The notes under the pieces were generated by a model that saw only the letters and a program-made list of their open reading frames with translations, was not told the DNA's origin and searched no databases. A stretch of 64,000 bases of DNA, taken from Toxoplasma gondii ME49. Lineage: Eukaryota > Apicomplexa > Conoidasida > Eucoccidiorida > Sarcocystidae. The DNA lies in contig NC_031479.1 of the NCBI RefSeq assembly GCF_000006565.2, positions 6,446,885-6,510,884 of the forward strand, given 5' to 3'. This document shows positions 22,070 through 33,941 of this stretch, piece after piece (the first letter of the stretch is position 1; the number at the start of each line of letters is the position of its first letter). Both the position numbers and the translations under genes were made by a program.

Positions 22070-25000
22070 ATGGAGGTTTTTCCTTCGATTCGTCGAGGGC
22101 TGGGCGCCCGCGCTTCGTCTCTTCTCTCGGCTTCTACAGTCTCTCCCTTGACTCCAGAGTTCGTTTCTCCCTCTCAGAAAGTCGAAGCCTTCACTCTCTC
22201 CCATGCTAAGTTCCTCTTCTCTTCTTTTCCAATCTCTTCTTCTGTCGCTTCGCCGATGTTCCCCTCTCTCTCCGCTGCAACTTGTGGAAGTCCACCTCGC
22301 GGGAAGCTGAGCTTCAGTTCCTCAGCTTCAAGACACGATTCGTCGCCGCAGAGAGGGAGAACAACAACCGACTCGCTCCCTTCTTTCTCTCCTTTTTTCT
22401 CTTCCTCTGTTTTTCCTCCGCGGTCTTCTGCTTGTCTCCTCACCCCTGCAGCGTCTCCTGTCCCTCGGCGGCCCTCTCCCAGGCCGCTGTGTTCGTTTCC
22501 TTCCTGTCTCTCCGGCTGCCTGCCTTCTCGCGCCTCCCCACTCTTTCTGTCTCCGGCGTTTCTCCGCGCTTCCTCTGACGACCTGCCTCCAGCCTCTGCG
22601 TCGCGTCTCGCCTCTCCAGCCTCTCTCGCCTTCCGGGATCTTGAACGAGTCTCTCCGCCTCCCTCGTCTGGAAATGCTTCTCTCGCTGTGTGGGCCGCCG
22701 AGGCCTGCAGCGGCGGCCGCGACTCTCGCCGCGGGCTCGGGTGGACGTACACCGCAGACTCGACGCTCCCGCAAGGCCTGTTCGAGGCCGCGCGCTTTGC
22801 CTGTCAGAGGCGAGGCATGAAGTTCGTGCATCCTCGCCACTGGATTTTGCAGTGGAAAATTCGACCCGGTGACAAGGTAGGGAGTTCTGTCTCGCCGACG
22901 CTTTCTCGGGGAAAGTCAGACGTCCGGACCAGATTATGTCTCCTCGCCAGTTCTCTTGGCCTCTGTCTCCGCGCCGCGAAGAGCCGCGCAGGACGGACGC
23001 CTCACGACGCCGAATCGGGCAACGTTCAGTGTTCGCCTGTCTCTCTGCGCAGAAGCCTTTGCGCGCAACGCTCGCGACTCATGGCAAGCGTAGCGCCGGC
23101 CGCGTCGCGAGCAGTGTTGCCCGGAAGCTCCGCGAAAGACAGCAGGCGCCGTGAGAGGGAGACCGCGCGTCCTTTGCCCGGTTGATCTTTTTCCTCCGGA
23201 GTTTCGGGACCCTTGCATGCAGAGACACAGCCGCGGTGACGCGAGCCCACACACAGCGAGTGATTTAAAAGTTTCCGAAATGCCGTTCCTCCATTTCTTC
23301 CCCACTGGCTCGGATGGCGGTATAGGCGTTGAGACGTCTACAAGTTCAGGCATACATAAATGCATACATATATATATATATATATGTATATATATATGTA
23401 TATGTATCTGTGCATATATGTACATGTGTATTTGTGTATATATGTGCATATGTGAGTGTCGTTTTGAAGATGGAAGTGTGTGGCCGCAGACGTGAGAAAG
23501 ATGAGCCTTCTGGATGTTTTTTCAGGTAGTAGTGATCTCGGGAAAGTTCAAAACAATCCGCGGAACCGTCCTGCAAATTGATAAAATGAGAAATGGAGTG
23601 TCTGTCTCGGGAGTCAAGGAGGTGAGTCTCAACCAAGGACAGTTCTCGCTTCCTACTCTGCTGTCTTCTGTGGTCACTCTTCTCCCGTCTTTTCTAAATT
23701 CAGTCCTTGCTCGTCCGCCAAGCTTCCCCAAAATCTCGTTCTCTCTCCACACACACACACGTCTATGGACATACATATATTTATTCATATATATATATAT
23801 ATATATGTATATGTATATGTATTTATACATAAACATATATATATTTATATTTATATCTATATATTTATATGCATATATATATATATGTATATTTATATGT
23901 ATATATATTAGTGTGTGCATGTGGGTATGAAGATGGGCAAGTGTGTGTCTTGGTGGGGCCGCCGTCTGGACAGACGTCCACGGCGACATCTGCAAGGGCG
24001 TTTCCCCGTTCTGTTCTGCACTCCGCATCTGGAGAGGGCAAGTGCGAGTTTTTTCTTTTCTGCAGCAAAAGCGAGTGAAGCAAGAAGACGGGAGTTTCAT
24101 CCGAATTCCTGGACTCATCCATGTGTCGAATGTGATGCTCATCGACCAAGCCATCGAGTGAGACGCGAAACGTTTCTTTCTCTGAAGCGTGGATTCGAAA
24201 GTGGGTGCGAAGAGGTACAGCGAGACACCAGAGACGGACTGCGGCGGGTGAAGAAATCCACCTGTCGAGAGACGCGTCCGCCTCTACGCGGTAGCAGTGA
24301 AGCATGGCTCTCCAGAGACACAGATGAACTGGTCGGCAGAGAAGAGAGTCCTGCACAGCCGTAGAGGAAAACAGGTGGACAGAGAGTCACAGACAGGCAG
24401 AGAGAAAAACAGAGCTGCCTGCGTCCCCCTGAATCGCGGACGGACTTCACTTCTCCATCCTTTCGTTCATCTGTGTTGTCGAAAAGAGAGGAAGAGACCC
24501 GTCGACTGCTGCCGGTGCGCGACGGAGACGGACGCAGAGGGCGAGGTGTCTGTACACGTACATGCAAGAGGCGAGACGTCGGACTTTCTCTCGGTTCGGC
24601 GTTTACACTTCTTCGGCAAAAACCAACGAGGAGAGAGTTTTTCAGAGACAGAAGAACACAGCGCGATAAGCAGCTGGGGGGGAAGCAGTACACCGATGCT
24701 CTCCTGTTTTCTGAAGTTTCTCCTTGAGACCTGGGATGTCTTGCGGCCTTTCAACTGTTCTGTGGTGTGTGCAGTCTACCTACGCGCGTCGCTCTCCGCG
24801 TCGACGACCGAGGGAACGTTGGTGGGTCGGCCGAGTTCTCCGCGCATGCTCACTCTCGAATCTTTTCGTAGAAGAAATGCATATGTAATATTTATGTAGT
24901 CGCGTGTATCCGTAGACAAACTAGTTGAACAAGTTCATACTTTCATAGATGCATACGGGAAACGTATAGTCACATCTATTTCTGCAAGAAATCTATATAC

Positions 25001-25739
25001 TATTCCATGTAAGGCAATTGTACTCATGGATATACTTCTTCATATAAAAAACTGTATACAAGTATAACCATATATCTATATATGTGCATGTGTGCACCTG
25101 TGTATCTAGACAAGAGTGGATGCCCCCTGGTTTAGGATGAAATGGCCCTCACATATATATAATTATATATAGAAGTAATACATATTTTTTATATTATTTA
25201 TATGTATGTATATAATACATTTTTTATTGATATATTGATGTGTGTATATTTGTATAGGTGTATATTTGTGTATGGGTTTTTTGCATGTGGATGTGGGGCG
25301 TTTTGTGACTGTTTTTTTCAGTGCGGATCTCGAAGAAGAGCGGCTTAGTGATTCCTTGGCCCAACGGGGAAATGATTAAATTTGGAGACAATCGAAAGTC
25401 GAGGGAGTTTCTGAAGAGCAAAGAGGAGAGGGATGTTGAGTTGAGGAAGGAACAGAACGACGACGAAGAGCGCGCAGGGCCGAAAGACACTCCTGCAGAA
25501 GTTGCTGTTGAGAGAACTTACGACTACCAAAGGGTGAGCTCGAAGGTCCTTTCCAGGCATATCAAGCGGGGCTTGTGCACTGAAGCCAGAATTGGTTTCC
25601 AGGATTCTCAACGGAGATTTTCCATGAGAACTCGTTTCCTGTCTTTGCTGCTCTTTCCGACGTTTGCGCTCCGCAGGACGTGGCGACAATGCAGGCTCTC
25701 AGACAGATGATGACGAAATACAACCGCGACTTTAGGTAG
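22070..25739 (+). CDS. Organellar (probably mitochondrial) ribosomal protein uL24
   Basis: Six exons join in phase: 22070-22876, 23526-23621, 24066-24157, 24775-24821, 25322-25533 and 25677-25739, giving 438 residues. The core is a KOW-type uL24 fold, an early-assembly protein of the large ribosomal subunit: [20 protein letters not shown], then [18 protein letters not shown], then [20 protein letters not shown] and SGLVIPWP. The last segment is typical of mitochondrial L24 proteins, and a bacterial-length uL24 would stop near it. The N-terminus ([17 protein letters not shown]) is basic and hydroxylated, as expected of a mitochondrial presequence. A Ser/Pro-rich stretch of about 200 residues separates it from the core. 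The 47-nt exon 4 is supported because it restores both phase and family sequence. An apicoplast location is less likely but not excluded. Confidence 0.85.
23358..23455. repeat. TATATG microsatellite in uL24m intron 1
   Basis: AT-rich tatatg/tgtgta steps lie in the intron 22877-23525. Confidence 0.75.
23776..23912. repeat. TATATA microsatellite in uL24m intron 2
   Basis: (TA)n, tatg and tttata steps lie in the intron 23622-24065, ending about 150 bases before the exon 3 acceptor. Confidence 0.8.
24880..25265. repeat. AT-rich low-complexity tract in uL24m intron 4
   Basis: Nearly 400 bases of very AT-rich sequence, with tatata, tatgta and a TA-rich tail, fill most of the intron 24822-25321. 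Confidence 0.6.
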
Positions 25740-28612
25740 CGAAGGAACTCCCGCGAGATTCATGCTGAGAATGCAATTGGCTGTTGCGGTCTTTGCCGCG
25801 TAACAGACAAAGAAGGCGATGTGAGCAGCAGCTCTTCAGCAGTGACAGGAGCGCCAGAGCGCCGCTTGTTCCCGTCCCGCTGTCACTTTTTTTTTCTTTC
25901 GGATGTTGTCGAGGGAAACGCGTGCAGTGAGCTGGACTCGCTTCTCGAGGTGTTTGTCCTCGAACTGGAGACTTTTCGGCGCGGCAAGTCTCTATCCTCC
26001 GCCAGGGTGGATGTTTCAATACTCCGCTTTGTTCGACAGGAAAGAGGTGGACTCCTCACGGCCGCGCCGCTACCGTGTACGCGAAGAGACAACTTAGAAA
26101 AGCGTACTGCAGTCCATAAGGGATACCGTTCTGAAAAGAGAGACCCAGCCTTGTTGCTTTGTTTGTACGTTTTTCCTCGGCCTACTGCGGCAGTCCTTTC
26201 GAAGAGAAGAAAGTTCAGATCCGAATGTCTCTCAGCTAAAGTATTCATATTTATAATGGAGTTTCACTCGAATGAAGAAACTCTCCTCTTTTCTTCTTGA
26301 AGTCGACTGGACGTTCTGCGCCGACCCTTCCTCGTAGCGCCAGCTGTCTCATTTTGTGAAATCCAGGATCACCACAAGCAGCGCGATACGCATTTCTCGA
26401 GACTCCTTCGTGAATCCACTCTATAGAGTTGACGTAGGTAGATAAAGACTGAGGTATTCCTCACAGGCGACTGCACACACACATGTCTGTCTGTAGAATT
26501 TTCAGTCTGTTTGTCCGGGAGCTTTCCGCTATTTGGACGGTGTGGGGGTTTCGTGTACGTTCTTCGCTGAGTGAAACACTCTTTGAAAACTTCCTGAAAT
26601 GGAATTTCGATTCTTTTTCTCGGTTCCTCAGAGTGTCTTCATCCGCATGTCTCGCTTTAGCAAGCGTGCTGAAAGGCACGTCCAGTTGAGAACACGAATC
26701 GAATTTCTCTTCCCGCACACAAGGCGTCAACCCCAGTACAGCCTTTCCGCACACATGTAGCCCTTTTCCACTTTTTGTGGGGGGAAATCTCCTGAGAAAT
26801 GTTCTTCCTCTGAAGAGGAGAAGCGAGACCCTACGTGAGGAGAACGGCACAGGAACTCTGGCAATGGCAGGGCCGAGGCTATCGAAGGCGCAGCTGGAAC
26901 AATTCTTTTACGGCTTCTACCTACCCGGCTTTCCAGTTTAAGGTCAGAAGTCCTTCGATAATTATACAGTCTTAGCGTCCAACGCAAATGACGGAGTATC
27001 GACTGAGTAGTACAGATGCAAGAATCAGCTTTTCTATGGGTGTGTGCCCGCTAGACGGTCTATTCAGTTTGAACTGAGTCGAGCGGTGTCGCGACATGCA
27101 AAGTTTGTCGAGAAAATCAGGAGTTACGTGTCAAGTGACGTCTAAAAGACGAGACGCGCGGAAGGCGTCCGTGTCGCAGCCGTTTTTAAGTTCTTGTGTC
27201 CACGCTTTGTCACTCCTTTCCGCAATTCTCAACTCTAGCCAGATACTTCGCGTGTCCCCAGTGAACAACCCCACCCGAGGGTACACGATCTCTGGTTCGG
27301 ATGCTGCTTCTGTCGGCTGAAAAGGCCGGCAAATGCAGAAAGTGTGGAGAAAACAAAGCAAACGGGTTGTAAGCTGCACTTCACGGAAAAGGGTCGCAAG
27401 GCAGCACCGTCCTCAACACGGAAAATGCGAGGAATGTAAATCGACCATTGCCAGTATCTGCACAAAACACGCGACTCACCTGTCAACTGCAACGGTTGAC
27501 GAGACAGGTTTTGCCTCGGTAACATCACAAGACAGAAGTCATTTGACTCGGTAAACTTTCTGAATCCCCTTTTACGCACTTGCTCGCGACTTCCTTTGCA
27601 GGAATACGAATTTAAGCAAACGTTCCACCATTAAGAAACGAAGCTGCACATCTCGATCATGTCAAAAGACAGAAGTTGTTTGACTCGGTACATTTTCTGA
27701 GTCTCCTAACTTTGTTGCTCGCGACCTGCTGTGCAAGAAAGCGCTAGCAAGCGCACCTACAGGTTGAAGGTGACCGCAGTCGTTGCAAGACGAGAGGACA
27801 CTGAGTGTTGCGTAAAAACCGTTTTCTCGCGGTAGCTAGCTGAGGGAGGGCCCTAAGCTTTGGATGGGAGGCAGACGGAGGCGTCCGACCAGGAACTGAA
27901 GAGGAATTTCTAAAAGGTGTCTGAGATATCCTCGCGAAGCAGTTGGCCGAGCGTTTTCGTGCGGTTCCTATACGTCGCGGCAAGCGTCCCGAGCGCTGGC
28001 TTGTCCGCCAGGGTTTTGCTGAAGCACCGTCCGGGCGCGACTCTGCAGTCGCGGTCGTCGATATTTCTGCGGCGTTTTCCGACAGACCATCTTCTTCAGC
28101 CTTGTGACTTGTTGTACACTGCGGAGAAAGGAAAGAGACTCTAGAAGTTCGTCTTTCCCCGACGGTTTTTCGTACCCCGCGACCGGGTGTCTTTGCTGCG
28201 TTGACTCGCGAGCGACGCTGTAGGCGCGACCAGCCACGACAAGGGCGCCGGTCGCGCAATTTGCAGCGGTTTCGATTTCGCCGTCCTGTCATTGGCAAGA
28301 ACGCTTTTGTTTCCACAGGATTTCTTTCTTCCCGGCTGACCCTTTCTTGCTCGTTTCTACCGCGACATTTACACTGCGTCCTCAAACCCTCTGTTTCCCC
28401 CGAAGGAAAAAACGATCTGGAGAAAGCCGCGCTAGTTGCCTTGCCGCGATATCTTTGCGTGGGTTGAACGCGTAGCGGAGAGCGGGGCCGGCAACTTGTG
28501 CTTTTCTTTTCTTGCATGTCTCAACGCCTCGCGAAACCCAAGTTTCCCGGGGGTTTTCTGCCCTTGCAGCTCGTGCCGCGGCGCTGCCACCTTGCCAACT
28601 CGCGTGAGAAAG
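25740..28612. other. Intergenic region upstream of the alveolin gene
   Basis: About 2.9 kb without a supported gene. It contains a diverged direct duplication (27525-27610 and 27662-27745). The last 700 bases before the alveolin ATG are GC-rich and probably hold its promoter and 5' UTR. Confidence 0.5.
27525..27745. repeat. Diverged direct duplication, period about 136 bp
   Basis: Two copies share gacagaagt, tttgactcggta, tttctga and gctcgcgac in the same order. The first begins near 27525 and the second near 27662, so corresponding bases are 135-137 apart. It lies about 0.9-1.1 kb upstream of the alveolin start. Confidence 0.7.
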
Positions 28613-30229
28613 ATGTCGGACGCCGGGACCCCGCCCGCTGTCCAGGGAGAGCTCTCCCAGCCTCAGGAGAGAGTAGAGGTGGTTGTCCAACCCATTTCCG
28701 AGTCTCCAGATGCGTCGTCCGAAGCTGAACAAGCAGGCGTAGCTGCAGGTGCGTTCCACGCCGAAGTTCCGTACCCGTACCCGCCAGTGTCAACAGGGAT
28801 GCCTGCGCCTGAACAACCTGCAGAAATGCACCTCCCCGCAAACGGCCAGCTGCCTGAGATCGCCGAGGGCGCCGAAACTGAGGGCCTGGCGCCGGTCGCG
28901 CGACCTCCGCCGCAGGTAATGACCGCACTCGGCCCGATGCCGCTGCCTCCAGAGGTCCGACAGAAGATTCCCGAAAAGTTCGTCGCAAAGCCGATCGTCG
29001 AGGAGCGAGAGATCTACGTGTCGAAAAAGGAAGTACGCGAACGCACGATCGAGGTGCCCCACGTGCACTACGAGCACAAGTTCGCCGAGGTTGCGCGGAG
29101 TCTGAAGATCAAGAAACTCGTCCCGCGCGTCCGGGAGGTCGTCAAGGAAATCCCGCGCGAGGTCTACAAGCCAGTTATCGAGGAGAAGGTGATCGAGGTG
29201 CCGCAGGGCGTCAAGTACGTCGAGGTGCCGGTCGAGGTCCCTTGCCTGTACCCACCCAAGATCGTCCCGAAGCCAAAGGTCCAGGTCATCGAGCGCATCG
29301 TGGAAACCATCAAACCCGTCGTCAAGGAGAAGATCGTCGAAGTCCCGCAAACCGTGGTGAAGCAAATTCCAAAGATCAAGACGGTCGAAGTCCCCTACTA
29401 TGTCCCGCGCTACGTGGAGAAAGTCATTGAAATCCCGTACCAGCCGCCAGACGCGGCGACCCTCCCGCCCTTGATGGTCGGAGGCTTGCCCAGCCGTGTC
29501 AGTGCGACGATGCCGACGCCCTTCCAGCTCGGCCCCGCACCCGCAGGTCACGCCAACGAAGTCAACTTGCCCTTTGAAGCTCGCGTCGACGTCACCGTTT
29601 CCCAGAGCCCCGCAGGTCCGCACTCGCCGCTCAGCGCCAGTCCCCAAACCGGCACTGCCGCGAGCCTGAAACTCGGCCGGCCAGCCACGACGCTTGTGAA
29701 TCCTGACCGCAGTGCTCCTGCGATCGACCTCCCAGAGGGCTTCACCTGGGGGCCGCCGCCCAACGCGCCCCCCGGCACCTTCCCAGCTCCTGCAATGCCG
29801 GGGCTGCCTGGCGCAGCGGGCCTGCCGGTCGGCGCGGCGGACGGCCTGAACATGCCGCCTATGATGATCACATGCCCGCCAGAAGTCGGGAACGTGAAGT
29901 TCGCGGGCTTCCTGGCCGACCCGGACATCCTGACTCGACGCGGCGTGATGGCGTACCAGGGCTTCAAGAAAGAAGGCACCTTTCAAATGCTCTTCCCTCC
30001 CCTCGCGCCGCAGCCGGGCATCCCTCTCGACCAAACTGGTGCTCCGGACGTGAACACCATCGTGTCGGTGAACGAGCAGATGGCGGGCCAGAGTCGCCAC
30101 CACCTGATTGAGGACCTCCAGCAACAAGTTGAAAGCGAATTCGACCAAAAAGTAAACGCGAGCGCCATGTCCTGCACACCCTGGGCGAGCCCAGCTGTGC
30201 AGGAGCGCGAAGTCGTCTACGAGCAGTAG
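28613..30229 (+). CDS. Alveolin, inner membrane complex protein
   Basis: A single 538-codon exon with a good start context (gaaagATGTCG). Residues from about 118 to 280 form the alveolin core: many short Val/Ile/Pro/Glu/Lys-rich steps such as EKFVAKPIVEERE, RTIEVPHVHYEHK, VREVVKEIPREVYKP, YVEVPVEVPCLYPPK and VEVPYYVPRYVEKVIEIPY. Alveolins assemble into intermediate-filament-like networks on the cytoplasmic face of the inner membrane complex and give the cell its shape and strength. The N-terminal 117 residues are acidic and Pro-rich. The C-terminal 258 residues are Pro/Gly/Ala-rich and end VQEREVVYEQ, with a lone Cys near the end. The family has many paralogues, and I cannot tell from memory which IMC number this is. 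Confidence 0.93.
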   Translation: MSDAGTPPAVQGELSQPQERVEVVVQPISESPDASSEAEQAGVAAGAFHAEVPYPYPPVSTGMPAPEQPAEMHLPANGQLPEIAEGAETEGLAPVARPPPQVMTALGPMPLPPEVRQKIPEKFVAKPIVEEREIYVSKKEVRERTIEVPHVHYEHKFAEVARSLKIKKLVPRVREVVKEIPREVYKPVIEEKVIEVPQGVKYVEVPVEVPCLYPPKIVPKPKVQVIERIVETIKPVVKEKIVEVPQTVVKQIPKIKTVEVPYYVPRYVEKVIEIPYQPPDAATLPPLMVGGLPSRVSATMPTPFQLGPAPAGHANEVNLPFEARVDVTVSQSPAGPHSPLSASPQTGTAASLKLGRPATTLVNPDRSAPAIDLPEGFTWGPPPNAPPGTFPAPAMPGLPGAAGLPVGAADGLNMPPMMITCPPEVGNVKFAGFLADPDILTRRGVMAYQGFKKEGTFQMLFPPLAPQPGIPLDQTGAPDVNTIVSVNEQMAGQSRHHLIEDLQQQVESEFDQKVNASAMSCTPWASPAVQEREVVYEQ

Positions 30230-33200
30230 AGGGAGTTCGCGTCGGGGTCGCCGGAAGGGGGTCGGCCTTCGCGGACGGCGCGAGATGCTTTGGCGGGACA
30301 AAGGCGCCTCTGCCGCGCGAAACTCGAGCGACACCCGTGCCCACCTGTAGAATTCGACAGATAGCCGCACGCCACCCGGATAAATGGACGACGGTCGCTA
30401 CCACTCGTAGCGAAACCGGGAGAACACACAGGACTTCTGTGGTGGAGGTGGCGTAGAAAGAGCGGCGACGCGCGCGCGCCGCCACCGGGAAACGCCGCAC
30501 ATCGGCAGATTTACAGATTTTTTCGGGAAACAGCATACGAGCAGGCCAGAACTTCTTAGACACTTTCCCAGCTTTGTTGCAAACACCGTGTGGTACCCGA
30601 AGAGGCCCAAGGAGAACGCGTGGGCGCGTTTCGGGCGACGGGGTGGCACGGACCCGACACGAAAAAGTGAGGGGTGCCTCCTCAGAGCATCATGGACTGC
30701 CGCATTTGTTTTCTTCAGAGAGCCTGTTGTCATGCAAGTGAAACAGTGAACTCGAACGTGACTTTTTTCGTTTAATGCGTGAGCCGTAAGCGAGATATTC
30801 GGATCGCCGACACGCAGAAGGAAAAGCGCTCCTCGCGCACAGGTTGCGCTTAACGAGACTCGTAAACGGACACAACCCATCGTAGGCAGCGATTTCCGAA
30901 CGAGATAACGAACAATAAGATGCGGCCGTTGCTGTAGAAACGCGAGTTGGTTTCCAGCTTGCTGGCAGGTAGTCACAGAGTTTCAAGGGTAGTGAGGTGC
31001 AAAGCATTCTTCGGCTGTTCTGCATGAAACAGCTCCGTTCACGGAACTCAAAAGAGCTTTCACTGACTGTATTTATGAAACGTGATTAGTTCACCTAGCA
31101 AAGTCGATCCGGTTGTTTGGGGACCATTCCGTTACCTAAGGGTAACACGTGTGCTACAATATCGGTCGGTACGGCACACGCCGTGGAAACTGGTCTGAAC
31201 CAGAAAACACAGTAGACATCGTTACCGCAAACACGGACAGTCAACAATGTAAAGACATCATCTTTCGCCAGAGCGGCAGCTTGGTACATGAGGCGAGGCA
31301 CAGGACAAAACACAGGAATGGGAACAGCGGGTTTCGTCAAGGACGTGCAGACAGATCACCGGCGATTCTGTGTCGTGCCCTCGAGAATCTGTCGAGAGAG
31401 ACACGCAGAACATTGGTGGACCCCCCCCTACACGGAAACGAGAAGGACAACCCCGTTGCGAGTCAGGCACGCCGAGAAATCTCGAGTGCGCTAGTCTGTT
31501 CTGAACCTGAATCGCCCAAACCGCCTGAGAGGAGGCTTTGAACGGAGAAAGAACCCCACTTTTCTGCGCCTGCTTCAAAGGTAAGTCTGATCAACATATT
31601 TCCGGGGTACTCTCCATACGATGGGAAAACGTTCTGACGACATGTTGGGTGTCTGGAAAGCACCGCACAGGATCCGAACATCACGCGGAAGTGTCAAAAG
31701 AGTCCAAACTCTGAAACAGAGACTAAGCCGGTTTAAGAACCGATTCTACAATTCTTCATGTGACGGAATCTGGGTGCATGGCAGTCTGATCACAAGCCCA
31801 TCCGAAGGCGTTGGTTGGTCGGCAGTTATATTACCATCACGTTGAGGAAGCATCAGAAACGCGGAATCTTATTTGCACAGAGAAGAACGCAGCAACTTGA
31901 CCTGCACTGCGTCCAAACTTCATACTCCATACGCGTTTGATTGCTAACTCACTGTGGACCATGAGAAATAGACTCCCGCGAAAGCCAGCGGCGTTCCCCT
32001 TTAAACAGGTCTGCGCAGAAACGCGTTATCCCAATCGTTTCAAAACACTCAGTCCATCCCAGCCGGGTGTACGCACACCTCACTGGCCATCCTGAAACGC
32101 TCCGGCATCGGGTGCAACTGCCACGAGTGTCCTTTCCCTCTCTCTGAACTCCATGTGAGAAACTTCAGAAAACGTCCAGCTGTTTTGATTGACGAACACT
32201 TTCTTCTTCCCGCTGTGTTTCTTTTCACGTTCGCCTTTCTAGCCAATAGCTGGCGACACTTGGCCCATCGACAGCGGGTCTTCTGTTTCAGTGTCGAGGT
32301 GTAGACGTTTCGCCGTACCAAGCAATGTCAAAACTCTCTCGTACACCCCTTCCTGTGAAGCGATTTATCCGGTTCTGGCGCGCCGATCGGCTGTTTTTTA
32401 TTTTCAGATACTCTTTAGACCTACACGTCGAAGTTGCGCTAGTCGGTCGAGCTGATCGCCTCTCGTCTTCGGATTTTAACACACCGAGGACTCGCAGAGA
32501 GCGAAAACAGCTTGTCTCCACCGTCGGATTGACGGACTACATGCGATAGATCGTGGAAATAGGTTAACAACTACATTCAAGATCTGACAGCACCGCCCCA
32601 TGCCTCGCACTCCGACTCTCCTGGAGTGCTTGAGACAGCTAAATTAGTGCATTTTCAGGTTGCTGTTCCACCCCAGCTATGCGGTAGACGCACGTTATAG
32701 GGATGAATATGTTTCCTCGTATGAAAAGCGAGAGAAAACGACTCACACGCTCGTGTGACCGACTTCCGTCGACTCTCGACATTCACGGAAGTCTTTCCTT
32801 GCGTTTGCGTCCGTTGGTAGGGTTCGCAAGAAACCGGGAAAAGAAGGACCGTTTGACTTGCGAATGACGCAAGTTTCGACCGTGGTACTTCAACAGAACG
32901 TCTGCAGGTGGACGAACGCGAACTCTGCAGGTATCAAAGTTCTTCTGCACACCTCACAGATGATTGGGTCACTGCCTCCAGCTTAACCTGCGTTACCAGG
33001 GGAAACGGGCCTCAATTTCCCGGAAGTTCATTTCCTCTGCAGCACTTCGTCGAAAGAATTCAGGCGTCATCCCTTCCACAGTCCGGCGCAGAACCGATTT
33101 GCACAAAGTCTATTTTTCCTTTTCCTTCCAACGCATGCGTAGGCCACGACGCGCGTCTTTCTGTCTCCATCGGGAGAAGCCCAGTTTTAGAGAGAAATCA

Positions 33201-33941
33201 GTGTCCTTCTCCGCTCCGAGTCTACTCTCGACTTAGAAAAGAGACAGAACCACTCTCGTAGAGACATGCATTTTTGGAATTAAGATGTACAAGAATGCGA
33301 GCTGCTCTGTCTCTCCGACTCGCCAGCTGAGCTGTCTCCGCACATGCAGGTTGCCGTCTCAACCTCCGTGTCTTCATGCGAGTGGCTTTCTCCTTCGTGG
33401 GTTTCGGTCGATAAACTTCAGGCTTCTTTTTCCTCGATTTCTCTCGCACGCATTCGGATTGCGGTTGTCTTTGGCATTTCTTAGCTATCAGAGACGCTCT
33501 TTCTTGCCGACCCGCCGACCCCCCTCGATGTCTCGGTGTACCCATTCTCTAAGATGGTTGCGTCGATCCCTTTCGAAGACTTCTGTTACGCTTCTTTTTC
33601 GCTTCTCGACTTCCTTCGCTTTCTATCCGTTCTTCTCTCTTCTCCGTCCTTTCTTCATCTTTTAGAGTCTTCCCTGTTCGTCGTCCCTCGGACTTCTCGC
33701 GCTTCTCCGTTGCCCTTCTTTCGTCTCTCGGCCCTACAAGTAACCGGGATTCGAAAGTTTTAAGGAGAAGCTGGTATAGCAAGTTTCATCTTCACTCTCG
33801 TCTCACTCTCTTCTCTTCAGAGAGCAGTCTTCTTTAAATTCTTCGTCTCCATTCTCTTTCTCTCCTCCATCTTGTTCGCGCCTTCCACTTCCTTTGTCTC
33901 CCTCTTCTTCGTCTGCATGTTCTCTGCCTCTGCCCCAAAAG
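30230..33941. other. Intergenic region between alveolin and DDX11
   Basis: About 3.7 kb with only short frames in all phases and no recognisable protein or RNA gene. It should contain the alveolin 3' UTR and the DDX11 promoter. The last few hundred bases (33540-33900) are pyrimidine-rich, as in many upstream regions here. Confidence 0.5.

Noticed and set aside
28790..30370. 526-codon frame antisense to the alveolin gene
   Set aside because: It arises from codon bias (abundant gtc/gag) in the alveolin repeats. The Asp/Leu-rich translation has no family resemblance.
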